This document shows, in pieces, positions 50,776 through 62,000 of a DNA stretch of 64,000 bases. Each line of letters opens with the position of its first letter. The first letter of the stretch is position 1. The notes under the pieces are model-generated. The model made no database searches. It was not told where the DNA came from and saw nothing but the letters and a program-made list of their open reading frames with translations. The stretch is from Bugulina stolonifera (taxonomy: Eukaryota > Bryozoa > Gymnolaemata > Cheilostomatida > Bugulidae). The position numbers and the translations under genes are program-made. Where the stretch lies: contig OW285194.1 in assembly GCA_935421135.1 (NCBI GenBank), positions 9,718,376-9,782,375 on the forward strand, written 5' to 3'.

Positions 50776-53212
50776 CTAAACCAATAATAATACACCAACA
50801 AATATGCTAGACTTGAAAATAGACAAATGAAATGGCTTACTACTCGCATTAAATATTCTGAAAAACTCCTTGTCTCATCTCAATTTAAAAGTTGGTATTC
50901 ATCATAGTAATAATATAATATTTAATTTAATTCACGTATATTTTGATATTAGTAAATATTTTAAATAGCACTAAAATTACATTCATAACATGCAATGAAG
51001 ACTCACAATGTTAATAATAATGAAATGTGTTTAATACTTTACAATGTAACATACAAAAGACACTATTGAATGCTACGATATCTTGCTTATGTATGTCAAA
51101 CATTTATGCAACAAAATATTAAATCAAATTACTCAATACTACACAGACTCACGTAGTATGGCGACCTTGACCTGCAGTATATATTATAGTGCCATCGGGA
51201 AGGACAACTTCCAAGTTACTGACGTTTTCTCTCATAGTACCATATCTAACTGCATTGGTCCCTGAAGCACTAGTAGCTGCCATACCACACAGGCTTGCGT
51301 CTGCTCCAGGATCTTCATAAATACATGCAATACAAGTTACATGATTTAATTCATATCAAAACCAAAGAAATTCTATTTTTGGTGGCATGATAATGTGCAT
51401 ATACATTGCTAGTAATCAACCAAGAAACTCAAAGCAAAACCTGCATCACATAATATAAAATAATATATAATGCATGTAAGCTTACGTGTAAATTTTAACC
51501 TTAGAGTCAACAGAGATACAAATAACTCATAACGGAATCTGAGCTTACCCACAGGAAACCACAGCCCATCACCACGCATATATTCATTCAGGGTTAGTCT
51601 GGTAACACCAGGTTGCACGCAGACTGAGAGGTCTTCTGGCTTATATTCAGTAATGTCTGCCATCCTACTGAGATCCACACTAACACCACCCTGTAATGAC
51701 AATGAGGAAGTGAGTCACCATGTTGGCTGACACTCCATGTTAGACAAGATACTGCAGGTGTCCTTCTCATCATGCAGTGAATATGTGATTGCCGTTACTA
51801 TGACGATTAGCAACCCTGACAAGATTTACACCTGACTTTGGTTGAAATGCTGCATCAATTCCTAGTTGTGTCACCAAATACATGTAGGCATATACCGCAT
51901 TGGCATTTTCAACAGCGTACTACTGACATTTAGTAACAAATACCCAACAGTTTAGTGGAGGTAGCAGACATCTAGAAATTTATCAGCATTAGCAACCCAA
52001 ATTTTACCCATAATTAAAGGCAGTCTTTACTGTTTACAAATTGACTTACATGAGTACAGACACAGCCACCTTCCATACCAGTACCAGTACCAAATGGTAC
52101 CATCGGTACTTTCATCTCTGTACATATCTTCGCTATTGAACTTACTTCCTCTGTGTTAGCCGGAAATGCCACAACCTCTGGTAGCTGTGGCCTACAGAAT
52201 ACATGCCAGGCTAGCTTATGATTAAATAATTTAGGTATAATCAATGGTATGACAAAATATTTGATCTCTAGAAACTTCTCGACAAAACTTTCCATCAGAT
52301 CTAGGCCAAGATATGAGAATGAAGAGTGAAGAATTTCTTTAAAGCGGAAGAAACCTTTTTTCCTCATTATCTAACTGCACACTGAACACTAAATTGACTC
52401 ACGCGTGGTATGATTCATCTTTACCATGGTGAAATCTGATGGACTCTGCTATGGTTACGTTTGTAGTCCCAACAACTGATCGCAATTTTTCACACAAAGT
52501 CTAAAATAAAAGTGAAACCATCAAAGCAGTATATACAGGCAGTCCATTAAAAGTAAATTAAAATATATACTGTCAATAACACAATAAAAATTAAAACACT
52601 TCCAAGCTATTAATACAGCTGTGAATATGCATGATGCAGCTACACAGTTGTGAAATTAATAGGCCTAAACCTCTTTTATTCAATATTATGAGAAAGTAGA
52701 CTTCAAAAAACATGGAATTTCTCCTGAATCGAAAACTTTAGAATACAAGTCACAATGTTAATATTTGAACAACACCCTGGGACTAAAGCTAAGCTACTCC
52801 TATAATTGGGCTTACCCTAACCTAATCTAATAAATGTATAGGATATGAAACTTCAAATCAAACTACTCACATTTACATTAGTAGATGTTGAATACGTCCT
52901 AATGATCCGGTTTGTATATATTTGATGGTTATTCCAATTCAAACTATTAGGGCTCCGTATTATCTTTGACCTATTGCATGCCTGATTAACTCTACCCTGT
53001 GAAAAATCTTCCAAAAGTGAGGGTTGAATCCTGTTTGACACAGAGTCAGAATGTAAATTGAAGCAAACAGATCTCCAAGAATTGATTTTTATTCCCCTGG
53101 ACCTTATCGTCATATGCATGGGCCTATGATAGTGGCCATAGCAACTCGAAATTAAATATAATTTCGAACTAGAATTAAAAGCAACGTTGCTAAAACACTG
53201 TCTCATGATCAT
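46849..53212 (-). CDS. LDHD: FAD-linked D-lactate dehydrogenase, mitochondrial, 12 coding exons
   Basis: Oxidises D-lactate (and probably other D-2-hydroxyacids) to the oxoacid, passing electrons to the respiratory chain via cytochrome c. Exons in coding order: 53212-52871, 52500-52403, 52191-52050, 51690-51549, 51312-51153, 50775-50670, 49935-49842, 48983-48855, 48379-48252, 47840-47753, 47400-47289, 47017-46849. Total 1710 nt, 569 residues, all phases consistent. Domains: N-terminal extension ~1-114 (basic, targeting-like), FAD-binding PCMH domain with [15 protein letters not shown] (~175-189), [18 protein letters not shown] (~238-255) and [19 protein letters not shown] (~297-315), then the FAD-oxidase C-terminal domain with GHVGDGNYH (~481-489), [10 protein letters not shown] (~521-530) and NPGKVLP at the end. 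Most junctions are canonical; the exon 10 donor is the weaker gtttgt. It runs head-to-head with the peroxidase gene. Confidence 0.95.
47030..47275 (+). repeat. Imperfect tandem repeat in LDHD intron 11
   Basis: About ten diverged copies around tatgtcatcaatatacgcta, filling nearly the whole intron between LDHD exons 11 and 12. It generates repetitive plus-strand open frames ([11 protein letters not shown] type) that are not genes. Confidence 0.85.
47410..47565 (+). repeat. AT-rich repeat, tatatcacatta units
   Basis: Tandem variants of ttatatcacatta and ttatattacatgata in LDHD intron 10. Confidence 0.88.
48405..48800 (+). repeat. 37 bp minisatellite in LDHD intron 8
   Basis: About ten copies of a 37 bp unit; each contains gtagtaacacatgtaacact followed by acatatacacatacagt. 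Starts of gtagt at 48436, 48473 and 48510 confirm the period. The last copies are more diverged. Confidence 0.93.
49941..50117 (+). repeat. 33 bp minisatellite in LDHD intron 6
   Basis: Five copies of a 33 bp unit containing cagtcagggtcaaactatc. Since 33 is a multiple of 3, both strands show long periodic frames ([14 protein letters not shown] on plus), which are artefacts of the repeat. Confidence 0.92.
51153..52500 (-). CDS. LDHD: LDHD exons 2-5: FAD-binding (PCMH) domain
   Basis: 52500-52403 encodes [20 protein letters not shown]; 52191-52050 encodes [20 protein letters not shown] through GTGTGMEGG; 51690-51549 encodes [10 protein letters not shown] and [16 protein letters not shown]; 51312-51153 encodes [29 protein letters not shown] and VVLPDG. 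These match the order of pyrophosphate-binding elements in the vanillyl-alcohol oxidase type FAD fold. Confidence 0.95.
52871..53212 (-). CDS. LDHD: LDHD exon 1: start and N-terminal targeting region
   Basis: The ATG at 53212-53210 is followed two codons later by a second in-frame ATG at 53206-53204; upstream the frame stays open to a TTG at 53230 without another ATG. The 114 codons are rich in Arg, Ser and Asn with few acids, fitting a mitochondrial presequence, but long for the family, whose conserved part begins only in exon 2. It ends in phase 0 at gtgagtag. The first part is supported only by frame and position. Confidence 0.75.
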
Positions 53213-55985
53213 GATGAGTTGTAAGTTCAAGTTTGTTTAGGTTAGTAAAAGTAGTGTACTTATACTAGCAAAACAGTTCAGTCATCTCGTGAAAGTTTCA
53301 TAATTTTTGCAAAATTTATAACTCTCGTTCCAGCATTAATCCACTTAGGAATGTTGAAGAGGCTGTAAATTAGCTACAGAAGTGTGAAATTCAGTTGAGC
53401 TCCACTACTGGAAAATCCCACATCCCTGGATTATGTTCAAAGTACATAGCCCGTGGTCTTATTTGAAATAATTTACAGAGCAATAATCGTTAATATTGAT
53501 AACGTACATCATTCTCTGTAAAACTTGTATATTGGTGGGTACACAACTATTGCTCCTCTCGACCATGACCTTTATTTGTTACAAGAGAACATAACTCCAT
53601 GTACACCACGGAAACATGACTCCGTGTACACCACGAGGACATAACTCCAATACATTGCATAACAGTTCACTCCTCAAAAAGAGTACCATGGGTGCACTTG
53701 TTAGAAGTTGTCATCCCCTTTTCTCTAAGTACTTGAGTTTTGCATACATGTACAATCATGTAAATAAGAACTAAGTAGGTTATCACTTTATTAGTGTTGT
53801 TGTATACAATCATGTACATTGTACATTATTTTGTTTTGAAGGTAACTTGTTACGCAATATTAGTGACAAATAGTATGCCAATTGTTGGGCATTTCCTATG
53901 GTTACATAATTAGTTTCCCCGTAAACCTATGGAGGCATTCCTTCTCTTTTATCTCACATTGCATGTACTTGTACATCCAATAGGCAACATGAGCAGTTTT
54001 ACCAGTTTGCCAGCAATTAGGAACATTTTAAACATGAAAACAATAAGAGACAACAGCAGACTCAATAACTTAAATGTACGTGATTCATATAATCTACACG
54101 TAGTTGGCAACGCCAACCTTTAAAAGTTTGAGAACTTCATGTTGAATAATGTAATATTACCAGTAGGGTCAGTAAACTGTCCGTTAGAATCATGCATACT
54201 AAATGATTTGTATAGCTACATGTACACTGTACATGTAGCTATGCATGTACACTGTACATGTATGTACATGTATTAGTAAGTTTGATGGTGTATAAGGTAT
54301 GTAACATACGTTGTACATGTAGAATGTCAACCAATTTGATGGTTGAGGAAATAAAGGTCATTCTGTTACAGATTTTTCATGTGTACATGTAAGAAGTAGA
54401 ACAGCTTACCTACAAGTCATCAACGTAATCTGGTTTCAGTTCAAATTGACAAGTTTTCAGCATATTGAGCTGTACTGGCTCACCTGGGCTGCTACTGACC
54501 AGCCGTGAGTCAGACCGAACACTGACCCACCGCTGCCGGTTGTCACACCAAATGATCGTATTTCGTAATAGACCAACAATGGAGGCCCATGCAATCACTA
54601 TTTTTGAGAAAGTTCTTAACTAAGCGGCAGCTATTGTAAAGAAAAACACTTAATATTATTTAAGTCTTTGTGAACTTATGATCAAAAGAAGTAACAATCA
54701 ATTCGTATATCCTGTATGTGGTTATCTAGCAGGTAAAAATGCAGCTGCCATATTTATTTTGAACTTTTAGATTAGACTTCTTTCACATAGCATCAATGCT
54801 TTCAAAGAAACTAGCAGAGAGTTATAAATAGCTAGAATATAATTGAGCTTAATTCTCTCTGTCACCATGTCACATCTCTACCATCTTATCTTTCTAAGAT
54901 GGGTCCTGAGACAACCCACCCGCAACATTTGTTTTCCATAAATCATCTGCTAGAAAATGGAATGATTAATGGCACACTAATCAAAATCTTTAATTACATG
55001 TGGCATGAGATTAATAAATAGGTGTGCATTCTCAAGAATCTATTCAGTTGGTAGACCTCTGAAGGAATGAATAGAACAGCACTCTAAACAGTTCTGAAAG
55101 ATGAGACTACAGGTATAGTTAATCTATTAGTCCATTAATCCGCTTTTTTAATCTTGTGTGATAATATCATAGCTAATCCATTAATGTGTGTGAAACAATT
55201 AAAATCCTTCAAGGATAAACTTGCTAAGTAGTTTTAAGGAATTTCTCCATCTTTGATTGTTACCATAACCCATAGAATATCTCCTGAATTTGGCAATAAA
55301 ATATAAGATTAATGCTAGAAAATAACAATAGTTATAAACAACAGTATTCTAATTTAAAATGTGGTATATTCCTTATGTAATATACATGTGGATTTGTAGC
55401 AGTCCCAGTTATCTTCCTTTAGCATTTCAGTTGATGCGCTCAATGAATACATCACAGTAAAAATTCAATTATTCTATAGTCCAATTGCAAAAACAATCGA
55501 GGTCATATAAAAATGCAAAAGTATTGTAATATTTTTATTTACAAGAGTAACAATATGCCCTATGATTATGATGAAAATATGACCCTCCCAATAGTGGATT
55601 GCAGAATGGGCAGTATACATGTACTGTATGTGTGTAAAATTAAACATAGCAAACTGACATGGGTTTTACAGAAGTCTCTGACTCGTATCAACTTATAGCC
55701 CAATGACATGCAAGTTTCTTCATACAATTCGGACATATGAAAATAAAATAATACCGTTTGACTATTATAACAAGAGAACCAGTTCATATTACACGTACAT
55801 GCACATGTATTTGTTCACCTGTTATAATAGTCTAAAGGTTAATCTGTGTATATACATCTACATGTACATAGTAAATCACAAAATGAAACTGTTCTCATAT
55901 TCATGCATGCATGTGCGCAGTAATGAAATAGACTATTTAATTACAAGCTCTTATATATTGTCACTTTGCAATGTTTCTTTTGTAG
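53213..55985. other. Divergent intergenic region between LDHD and peroxidase
   Basis: Should hold the LDHD promoter and 5' UTR (minus) and the peroxidase promoter and first exon (plus). I could not identify that exon: it must end in phase 0 and supply the initiator methionine. A plus frame from ATG at 53929 starts with a hydrophobic run (MEAFLLFYLTLHVLVH) but shows no clear donor in frame. Dense catgtacatg palindromes occur at 54216-54280. Confidence 0.5.
54213..54241. repeat. Near-perfect 29 nt palindrome
   Basis: tagctacatgtac and its inverted copy gtacatgtagcta are separated by three bases, followed directly by another block of catgtac repeats. It could form a hairpin. Located between the divergent genes. 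Confidence 0.85.
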
Positions 55986-56050
55986 ATTGTCCTACTAGCA
56001 TTCTTTCTGGCATGTGCCGTGATACTAGTCATGCTGCCATCCGAAGTAGA
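55986..56050 (+). CDS. Peroxidase exon: signal anchor or signal peptide
   Basis: After the 3' splice site tttcttttgtag the phase 0 frame reads IVLLAFFLACAVILVML then PSEV, a single uninterrupted hydrophobic helix; the donor is gtgagtac, phase 2. An in-frame TAG directly before the exon shows that another exon must supply the start. The alternative frame in this exon (DCPTSILSGMC) does not join in frame to the next exon. The helix implies membrane or secretory targeting. Confidence 0.65.
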
Positions 56051-59000
56051 GTGAGTACAGCGACTTTATATCAATATAAACTTGAATGCCAATAACATTC
56101 TTGCAGTTCAAACTGTACTTGTAAATAAATTATGTAACTATTTCATATGACTGAGTGTTAATCTGCATGTAGGCCTGTATTATAAATTTCCTAAAATACA
56201 CAACATACTTTTTGTTGCTGCATATTTTGTTACTATATTTATTCTATTTTGTCACTGCTATTTATTTATTCTGGTTTTGTACGATGACAGTCACTACATA
56301 GCTGGAAGGTACAATGTCCATGTACATAGAATTACGTTGTTTACAACATACAGTAACTTTTAAAGCTATGTAGTTCACATCTAAGCCTGCCTACCTACAT
56401 GTAGGTAATACAAAGTGGTCAGAACAGTCTTCTGCGTGATTGGCTAGTGTAGTTGATATAAAGTGTGCCTGCAGGTCTGGCAATTAACAACAAGTTTCCT
56501 TCCTTGTGCTGACAAGGTTACCTTGATATGCCCTTTGTAGGTTGTCGCAAACTGCATTAAGATCAAAATTAAGATTTTCTTACAACCATGTACATTATGA
56601 GTACTATAAGTTTGGCGGTTAAAGATGGCCGCCGTTGCTTCATGCAGTAGGAGTTTACTGCTGAGGATAGTGTAGCTCTATTATAGCAATAATAGCTCAA
56701 ATTAAACTTTTGTTCAGGGGACAGAAAAACAAGTTTCGAAGCAGAAATTCCCCTTCAAGGAGAAACAACAGGAAGTTTAAGCGAAACAAAAACCGAAACA
56801 GAGTTTCATGTAAACCAAATGAAAGGCGGAAAAGAGGTAAAAAATTTTGGTTGGCTTGACCACTAAAATAGGTTATCAAGGTAAAGTACATTGTAGAAAC
56901 AGAACATAATAATTCAACCTAATCTGGTTACTTATCTTATAATGAAATGAAGGGGCGTGTCACTGCGTGACCACAAACTCACGGCAGCTTGGATCTCTGG
57001 CAATTTCTTTTTAATCAACACAAATAGCTAAGCTAGATATCAATGTAGAATGAGTTTACTTGTAAATTTAGCACACTATTGCATTGTCATATAAATTTTA
57101 TCAATACAACATGTAGAGTATTATATGAAGCATGCATTTACATGTTCACTAATTAAGACAGTTTAGTACACTATTTGAATCTTAAATAAACTTCATAGCG
57201 TGTTGATAGAAGCAACTTCGCCTATATCTTGCAGGTAAATGTGTATCTTGCAGGTAAATGTGTATCTTGCAGGTAAATGTGTATCTTGCAGGTAAATGTG
57301 TATCTTGCAGGTAAATGTGTATCTTGCAGGTAAATGTGTATCTTGCAGGTAAATGTGTATCTTGCAGGTAAATGTGTATCTTGCAGGTAAATGTATACCA
57401 AAAGAACAGGACACCAAGGGACTTGGTGCCGTATCCAAGAAGAGCTTGCATAGATCAAATAAAGGTGGAGACAAGCCAAGTCTAAATGAGGTCATCGCTA
57501 TAGCTTCCAGATGGGTGGCAGCGGATGTATGTATTACTAATAGCGCAGCATTTTAATTATAGATTAACAGTAATACGTATTAACATAAAACCTACATCCC
57601 CTCTGCACCAAGCTACAGACCGAAATTGAATTAGTCAGAGAGGAGATCATTGACTTGGTTCAGTGCGGGTGGGTGTTTCAATGTCCCAGCCTGTAATTGT
57701 GCCTGATGCTCGACTACATGTACAAGCTCAATGTACCACAACAGTAAATACAGGGTATAAGATAGAGCAGACAACTCCCATTCTATGTGCAGTAAAGGCA
57801 TGAAATTCAGCACCTAAATGAAGTCACAGTTCACAATGGTGTGTAGGCTATACCGATCATAATGTTGTGTTATTATCACAAATATTCTTTGACTAGTCAC
57901 AATGAAGGTTACGAGATGTATATTTGAATTACTCACTGTAGGGAACACATACGGTGAGATTGCCTTGAACTTTGCTTTGCCTCAGAGTTGGAGAAAAGCT
58001 AGTGCTATCCATTATTTAATGTTATATCAGATAATGTGTTATTTTACCAAGTGATCATGATTAAAAACCCAATACCTGCACTTAGCGTAACTGCATACTC
58101 ATCTCTTTGGGCATGTAATTGATAGTGACGTTTTGGTTTGGTAATATTGGATTTGCTCTAATTCTCCTTACCATACCTGCCGATATATCAATACCAGAGA
58201 TTACTCATGACCAAAGCAATAGTCAAAAGACTTTATATTGATTGATTGGAGACTATTAATATTTATTTCCTGTTTCTAACTGAGTTATGTGCCATTTTCT
58301 AAGTCTTCACAGTTAATTTCATGGCAATTGACCACTGTAGTGGTCACTGAATATTACTATTTTTATCTTGAAGACCAAAACCAAAATGAGTCAACTATGG
58401 GTTTGCTGAGAAAAGTCTCAAAGGCTTTTATCTTATAAGGATACTTTGTATATTGGCAAATTTTGCTTGGCGCCAGCTAGTACTTGGTTTCAATCTAGAT
58501 ATATTGTAGATATATTATGGCCTAGAACATAGATATGAAGAATTTTGGCGCATTTCATGTCCAAATATAGGCCTACTGGGCAAAACCTCGTACATGTACA
58601 ATTTATATCGAAATCCTGTTTTTTTTACAATAAGGTGCTAATTGTTCAAAGGGTGTGGTCTTCAGATAGAAATATTCAAAGTCTACAGTGATCCCATATG
58701 TCAGGTACAAAATAATTCTGTGGGTTTGACATTTCTAACGTTTAGTGAATTCCACCGCAGATCTGCACACTAATCTTCTTATAATATCTGTGTATGAAAA
58801 TAAACTACTTGGAAGCCAGCAATGAGCAAGGGCAGAACCTGCATCTTTTTATAGTGATTAGAACCCGTTATAAGTAAAATAAATTTTAATGCAAATATTT
58901 ATCCGCTGAAGTAGAGTGATAGATCTACTGCGTCAAAAGATATAGATTATCCTCGGATATCAAATGTCTTGACTTACTCCAATATTATGCTTCCTTTCAT

Positions 59001-62000
59001 ATCTCTACTTAACGTTCAGTCACATTCCATATTTTAATTTTCATAAATCTATAAATCTTAAATTTTACTCATTTAAATTCCCTTCTATTGATAAAGGTAA
59101 TAACAGGATATTCTTATTCAGAATAGAGACATTAATACTTCCTATAGTCCATGTTGATGTTCATATTTTTGAGCTCAGCAGGGTATGATAGCCTTAGTTC
59201 CTCCAACCCAACCCTGGTGTGTATCACAAGACAGGAAGTAAATGCTGTTGAGGAAGGTATATCTACTGCTAAATGGGAATGTGTCTGTACCACACCAACA
59301 AAGCTCTAAAAATAATTGCTGTACTGCAGTATTTGATAGCATTCCAGATATATTGGCAATAGATTGTACAAAGATAGTAGGAGGAAAGATGGTTCACCCA
59401 ATTTGGCAATCTCGACGTTCCGCGATCCTCACTTTCCTGCCGTCCATCTGTTATGCTCTTGGATGGCAGTGTCAGGACATATAGTTTATGCAAGCGAATT
59501 GTTTATACAGAGCTTTTGTGGAGAAGCTTCTCTGATCGGCCCAAGTTACACCAATAGAACGAGCGCATTTGTACACAAGGTAGCATTATCCGGACCATGT
59601 TTGGAGGCGGGATACATACATGTACAGTTTTCGGCTGGAGTGAGCGATCTTTTCTTTGACTATCTTTAGGCTGCAACCTGCAAACTCAAACTGTTTCTTT
59701 GTATAATATGATTCCTGTTTCCTGTTGATAGAGGGAGAGAATTCCTAATATGGTGCAGCTTGTGTTCCATAGTTGTGTTGGAGGTTGTGACGGGTGTATC
59801 AATACTGCAACTTCCTCTAACAAAGGTGCGTAGAATAACTGTCAGAATGTAGGCCATATCTCCGTTACATAGTATTGTTATATTGTATATTTATTGGGAT
59901 AGATGCAGATGTATAATATGTGTTGTAATATAGGCCTGTTGAAGTATATAGCTTTTAATACTACAATAATATTACTCTACAACAATATAGTGCACGATAA
60001 CCGGATGATATGATAATACATTTAATGCTGTCAAAATACTCCTCTGCAATATGGTATTTACTGGTCATTGTTTTTATTGGTCACTGAAGCAGCCATGGTC
60101 TAGTGGTCATTGATGGTGTTGGGAAGGGCATTCAACCTTATGATGCTTTTATGCCACTTCGTCCCCTACTCTACCCCAAATTAGAAAAAATGCACATCTC
60201 TTTGCATCCTAGCTTTCTTACCTTAGCTTTCTTACATGTTTAATTATGGGAAGTGAAACTGGTAAGTTTTTTTACTGGTTACTAGGGACACCTTCAATCC
60301 TCACATAAACCTGCTTGGAGTTACTGAGGGAACTCAGGCTATATCCACTTGAAAAAATGATGGCCTACACACTTCTAGAAGAGTTATTTTGATTAATAAG
60401 AAGGCTATTGAAGTGCCACAACTAATTCATTGGCGATGTTTGTCTCAACCGTTATTGTTGCCCTGATAATTAATGGCCTGCGAGATTAATAGGCCAGAGG
60501 ATTAAACTAGTTGGCACGGATGGACTTCAGCGATAGAGATGCTGATCTAAGCAAAGGGCTGAACCGGTATCCTTGTACTCTATTTCAGTATTGATCAAAG
60601 AGTTCAGTATCTCTACAACTGTGGCACTTAAAACGAGAGCATATGCATATTTTATTGCAAGGGCAACACTTCAAATAGCACTTTGTCAATTCATGAGTAT
60701 TATTATGAAATCAGCATATATTGCAAATGTAAAGGGCAGGACATATAAACATGTGGTGAATTCAAAGGTGTATTTTCAAATTTGATTTACGAAAATCTAG
60801 TACTATTACCTATTCTTTATCCATCCAATAATTTATACTAATTGACTTAATTGCATCTGAATTTAATCTTTATATCTAATTAACTTTTCAAGAGAATTTC
60901 CTTTAAATTTAGCCTCCCCCATCTGACTGAAGGCTCCTGATCTTCAAATTATATTAAACTGAGCTTCAGCACTTCCTGAGAAAGTGTCTCAATATTATGT
61001 ACATGTAGCTATATGTACATGCAGCTATATTAAATATGACGGTATATCGATAGAGCTTCCGCAGCAAATAACTAGAAAACTAGAATAATTATTATCCTCA
61101 AATGGTGGTTATGCATTCCATCCTCTATTTATGACAGCTCTACCAGTTATCAGTCAGCAAGTTATTATCATCATGTAAAAATCCCTATTTTATCTATCTA
61201 CAAGTACATGTATGTGTATCTATTGAATACAACATATAGCTGCACTGCACCTTGTGATAGTACATAATTGTATGATTGTTGCAGCCCTAGAAATATACTA
61301 CTGTTAATAGACTTGGGGTGAGACACACGTACACAAGTCCAACTTCCTACTTTACCATGATTTATGGATCACTACTAACAACCAATATAATTTAAGATAC
61401 TACGTAGCCATCACACAAATAAACTCTCATAAAAATCAATAATCCCATATTAGCAACCAAGACGTTAAGTCTAATGGAGCATCGTGCAAAAAATAAAATC
61501 GTGTTTGCCCTCTCATTCCAATGAGACGATTTCCCAACAAGCTTGCAGACTCTTCCGGTTCTGTGTATCTATTTTTGTGTCTGGTAGAAAAGATTTTGTA
61601 AAATGCATTATAGTCATTCTACCAATTGATTTGGTGTATGAGAGGTGAGCAACTTATCGATTGCGACATTTAATTCGGTGTGATTAATGCAGGCGGTTCC
61701 AAAAAAGCATCCTGTCATGTGATTTCATCAGTTGCCAACCAGGGGCGTAAGAATTCATTGGATTATCTTCAATTTTGGTGAATTCCTCCACCCTTACAGG
61801 ATGGCATTAGTGATGTCATTGTCTACAAGATTTAGCCTCTGCTCCTCAGTTTATAATAACTTTTGATGCCTAAGCTACAACTATTTTTTATTTTTACAGG
61901 TTTAAGAGGTTCATATAGTCTGGTACAGGCCCTCTGGAAGAAGGAGGTGAAACAGGCTATTTCATTCGCAGATTTTGTCGTTTTGTTAGGATCTCAGGCT

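Noticed and set aside
55703..56095. 130-codon frame that includes DCPTSILSGMCRDTSH over the signal-anchor exon
   Set aside because: This frame would enter the next peroxidase exon out of phase and meet a stop; the alternative frame joins cleanly and encodes a hydrophobic helix.
57182..57495. Three overlapping minus-strand frames with YTFTCKIHIYLQDTHLPAR-type repeats
   Set aside because: Translations of the 19 bp tandem array in different phases; no start context or conserved domain.
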